NCBI GenBank assembly: GCA_020832725.1
Contig: JAFIEC010000191.1
Span: 1-6,496 of the forward strand
DNA: 6,496 nt
Direction: 5' to 3'
Source of the DNA: Paracoccaceae bacterium
GTDB lineage: Bacteria > Pseudomonadota > Alphaproteobacteria > Rhodobacterales > Rhodobacteraceae
This document shows positions 5,549 to 6,496 of this stretch, piece after piece. The notes beneath the pieces are model-generated. The model saw only the letters and a list, made by a program, of their open reading frames with translations, was not told the DNA's origin and did not search any database. A program made the translations under genes and the position numbers. Within the stretch, counting starts at the first letter, position 1. Each line of letters begins with the position of its first letter.

Positions 5549-5579
5549 GTTTTGATATGTATGATTTGATCCAGATCAA
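5538..5579 (-). promoter_or_regulatory. FNR/FnrL-activated promoter (class II geometry)
   Basis: A perfect FNR box, TTGAT-CTGG-ATCAA, lies at 5566-5579 (palindromic). On the minus strand a -10 element TATATT occupies 5538-5543. With the start at 5531 (an A), the -10 falls at -12 to -7 and the centre of the box at exactly -41.5, the classic class II position for FNR/CRP-family activators. The -35 region is poor, as expected for an activator-dependent promoter. FnrL or a Dnr/NnrR relative would be the regulator, so expression should rise under low oxygen or during denitrification. The box is about 152 bases from the smc start on the other side and probably does not control it. Confidence 0.75.
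5543..5570. repeat. Two tandem 14-base repeats in the FNR-controlled promoter
   Basis: ATGTATGTTTTGAT (5543-5556) is followed directly by ATGTATGATTTGAT (5557-5570), with one mismatch. Each copy ends in the FNR half-site TTGAT. The distal copy supplies half of the perfect box and the proximal copy leaves a lone half-site 14 bases nearer the start. Confidence 0.6.
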
Positions 5580-5595
5580 GACATGCGAAGTCTTG
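5577..5595. repeat. 6-base inverted repeat beside the FNR box
   Basis: CAAGAC (5577-5582) and GTCTTG (5590-5595) are exact inverses with a 7-base spacer, overlapping the outer edge of the FNR box. It may be a second protein site or chance. Confidence 0.25.
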
Positions 5596-5660
5596 CATCG
5601 CCGTTCCGCCCATATCTTGTGGACAGCCCCGGCGGACCCGCGAAATCGGCACGGTGGGAG

Positions 5661-5689
5661 TTGACTTGGGCCAGTCGCGCGCAAAGACT
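5661..5689 (+). promoter_or_regulatory. Candidate smc promoter
   Basis: TTGACT (5661-5666) is a 5-of-6 match to the -35 consensus. It is followed after 17 bases by AAGACT (5684-5689), a weak -10 (3 of 6). The predicted start is near 5696, giving a leader of about 29 bases before the GTG at 5725. It is the best sigma-70-like pair in the divergent region on this strand. Confidence 0.35.
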
Positions 5690-5724
5690 GCTCCATCATT
5701 CACAGCCTTGGGCATGTCTTTCCT

Positions 5725-6496
5725 GTGCGATTCACCCGCCTGCGACTCACCGGCTTCAAGAGCTTCGTCGACCCGACCGATCTGGTGATCGCGGACGGGC
5801 TGACCGGTGTTGTCGGCCCCAACGGATGCGGCAAGTCCAACCTGCTCGAGGCGATGCGCTGGGTGATGGGCGAGAATCGCCCCACAGCCATGCGTGGCGA
5901 GGGCATGGAGAATGTGATCTTTGCCGGCACCGCCCGGCGTTCGGCGCGCGGGTCCGCCGAGGTGGCCCTGCTTGTGGACAATGCCGAACGGCTGGCGCCA
6001 TCGGGTTTCAACGATGCCGACCAGATCGAGGTCGTCCGGCGCATCACCCGCGATGCGGGCTCCGCCTATCGGGTCAACGGTCGCGAGGTGCGTGCCCGCG
6101 ATGTGCAGATGCTTTTCGCCGATGCCTCGACAGGTGCCCATTCGCCAGCGCTTGTCCGGCAGGGGCAGATCTCCGAACTGATCAACGCCCGGCCCAAGGC
6201 GCGCAGGCGCATCCTGGAGGAGGCGGCGGGCATCTCCGGCCTGTACCAGCGGCGCCACGAGGCCGAACTGAAGCTGAACGGGGCCGAGGCGAACCTGGCG
6301 CGCCTGGAGGATGTGCTGGAGCAGATGCGCAGCCAATTGGCCGCACTGCAACGCCAGGCCCGTCAGGCCGCGCGCTACCGCGAGATTTCCGAGGCGCTGG
6401 CCCGGGCCGAGGGGGAGATCCTGCTTGCCCGGCATCGCGCCGCCGCCGCCGTGGCGGCCGGGGCCGCAGGCGGGCTGGACCAGGCACGGCGCGCGG
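5725..6496 (+). CDS. smc: Chromosome partition protein Smc, N-terminal part (3' end outside window)
   Basis: N-terminal 257 residues of the SMC ATPase, the core of bacterial condensin. It dimerises, binds ScpA/ScpB and organises and segregates the chromosome. The head begins RFTRLRLTGFKSFVDPTDL (2-20). Walker A is GPNGCGKS (31-38, K37). The segment after Walker A has the conserved WVMGE (46-50) and the Q-loop is VRQGQIS (144-150). ILEEAAGIS (163-171) leads into the first coiled-coil arm, here Ala/Glu/Arg/Leu-rich to the window edge. The ABC signature, Walker B, hinge and second arm lie outside; full proteins are about 1,150 residues. The start is taken as GTG 5725-5727 because it gives the exact family N-terminus. 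The ATG at 5714 is out of frame and no good Shine-Dalgarno is visible. The gene diverges from the TsoY-like gene. Confidence 0.96.
   Translation, partial: MRFTRLRLTGFKSFVDPTDLVIADGLTGVVGPNGCGKSNLLEAMRWVMGENRPTAMRGEGMENVIFAGTARRSARGSAEVALLVDNAERLAPSGFNDADQIEVVRRITRDAGSAYRVNGREVRARDVQMLFADASTGAHSPALVRQGQISELINARPKARRRILEEAAGISGLYQRRHEAELKLNGAEANLARLEDVLEQMRSQLAALQRQARQAARYREISEALARAEGEILLARHRAAAAVAAGAAGGLDQARRA

Noticed and set aside
5609..5620. TTGTGGACAG resembling a DnaA box
   Set aside because: It differs from TGTGGATAA at key positions, is a single copy, and has no origin-like context.
5508..5699. N-terminal extension of the TsoY-like protein (468-residue form)
   Set aside because: The extension would translate through the FNR box, the -10 element and the ribosome site, and it has no conserved character. 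ATG 5507 has an ideal GGAGGG.
5536..6435. Open frame of 299 codons on the minus strand
   Set aside because: It lies antisense to smc, whose Walker A and Q-loop motifs are unmistakable, and it would run through the divergent promoter region.
1..6496. CRISPR arrays, tRNA/rRNA genes, insertion sequences or phage attachment sites
   Set aside because: I found no regularly spaced repeats, cloverleaf-like sequence, terminal inverted repeats or transposase/integrase motifs on either strand.

Overview
The window is very GC-rich, with strong G/C preference at third codon positions. The gene set (RNase HI, Smc, LrgA/LrgB, a UUCG-loop terminator and a perfect FnrL-type TTGAT-N4-ATCAA box) fits an alphaproteobacterium, most likely of the Rhodobacter/Paracoccus group (Rhodobacterales). 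This placement is inferred from composition and gene style, not from a database search.

Layout. At the left edge (2-232, + strand) is the 3' end of a gene whose product ends like an outer-membrane beta-barrel. It converges on a leftward block across a short GC hairpin (233-255). The leftward block runs from about 4095 down to 260: lrgA, lrgB (overlapping lrgA by 8 bases), a cytosolic reductive-dehalogenase/QueG-like 2x[4Fe-4S] protein (14 bases after lrgB), an NADPH-dependent FMN reductase-like flavoprotein (78-base gap with a hairpin and a possible promoter), a class I SAM methyltransferase (40-base gap), and rnhA (TTG start overlapping the methyltransferase by 8 bases). Upstream of lrgA lies a promoter region of about 150 bases with CCGATCC-type inverted repeats. 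It is followed by a strong intrinsic terminator (4240-4269) that belongs to the next leftward gene.

That next gene (4293-5507) encodes a 404-residue polytopic membrane protein that I tentatively assign to the TsoY (seleno)protein family. It has only one cysteine, in a C-P-G motif. Its promoter carries a perfect FNR box placed exactly 41.5 bases upstream of the start site predicted from a TATATT -10 element. Tandem and inverted AT-rich repeats lie between the box and the ribosome binding site, so the gene is probably switched on under low oxygen and may have a second regulator. Diverging from it on the + strand is smc, the condensin ATPase for chromosome segregation, which starts at a GTG and runs off the right edge.

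How the genes may work together. LrgA/LrgB form a small-organic-acid export/uptake module. The tight spacing suggests that the Fe-S protein is translated from the same message. The flavin reductase next door could be an electron source, but that link is inference. rnhA, smc and the methyltransferase look like ordinary chromosomal genes. I saw no tRNA, rRNA, CRISPR array, insertion sequence or phage feature, and every gap between genes is shorter than 300 bases. The most unusual parts are the lrgAB/Fe-S protein linkage and the FNR-controlled single-cysteine membrane protein.
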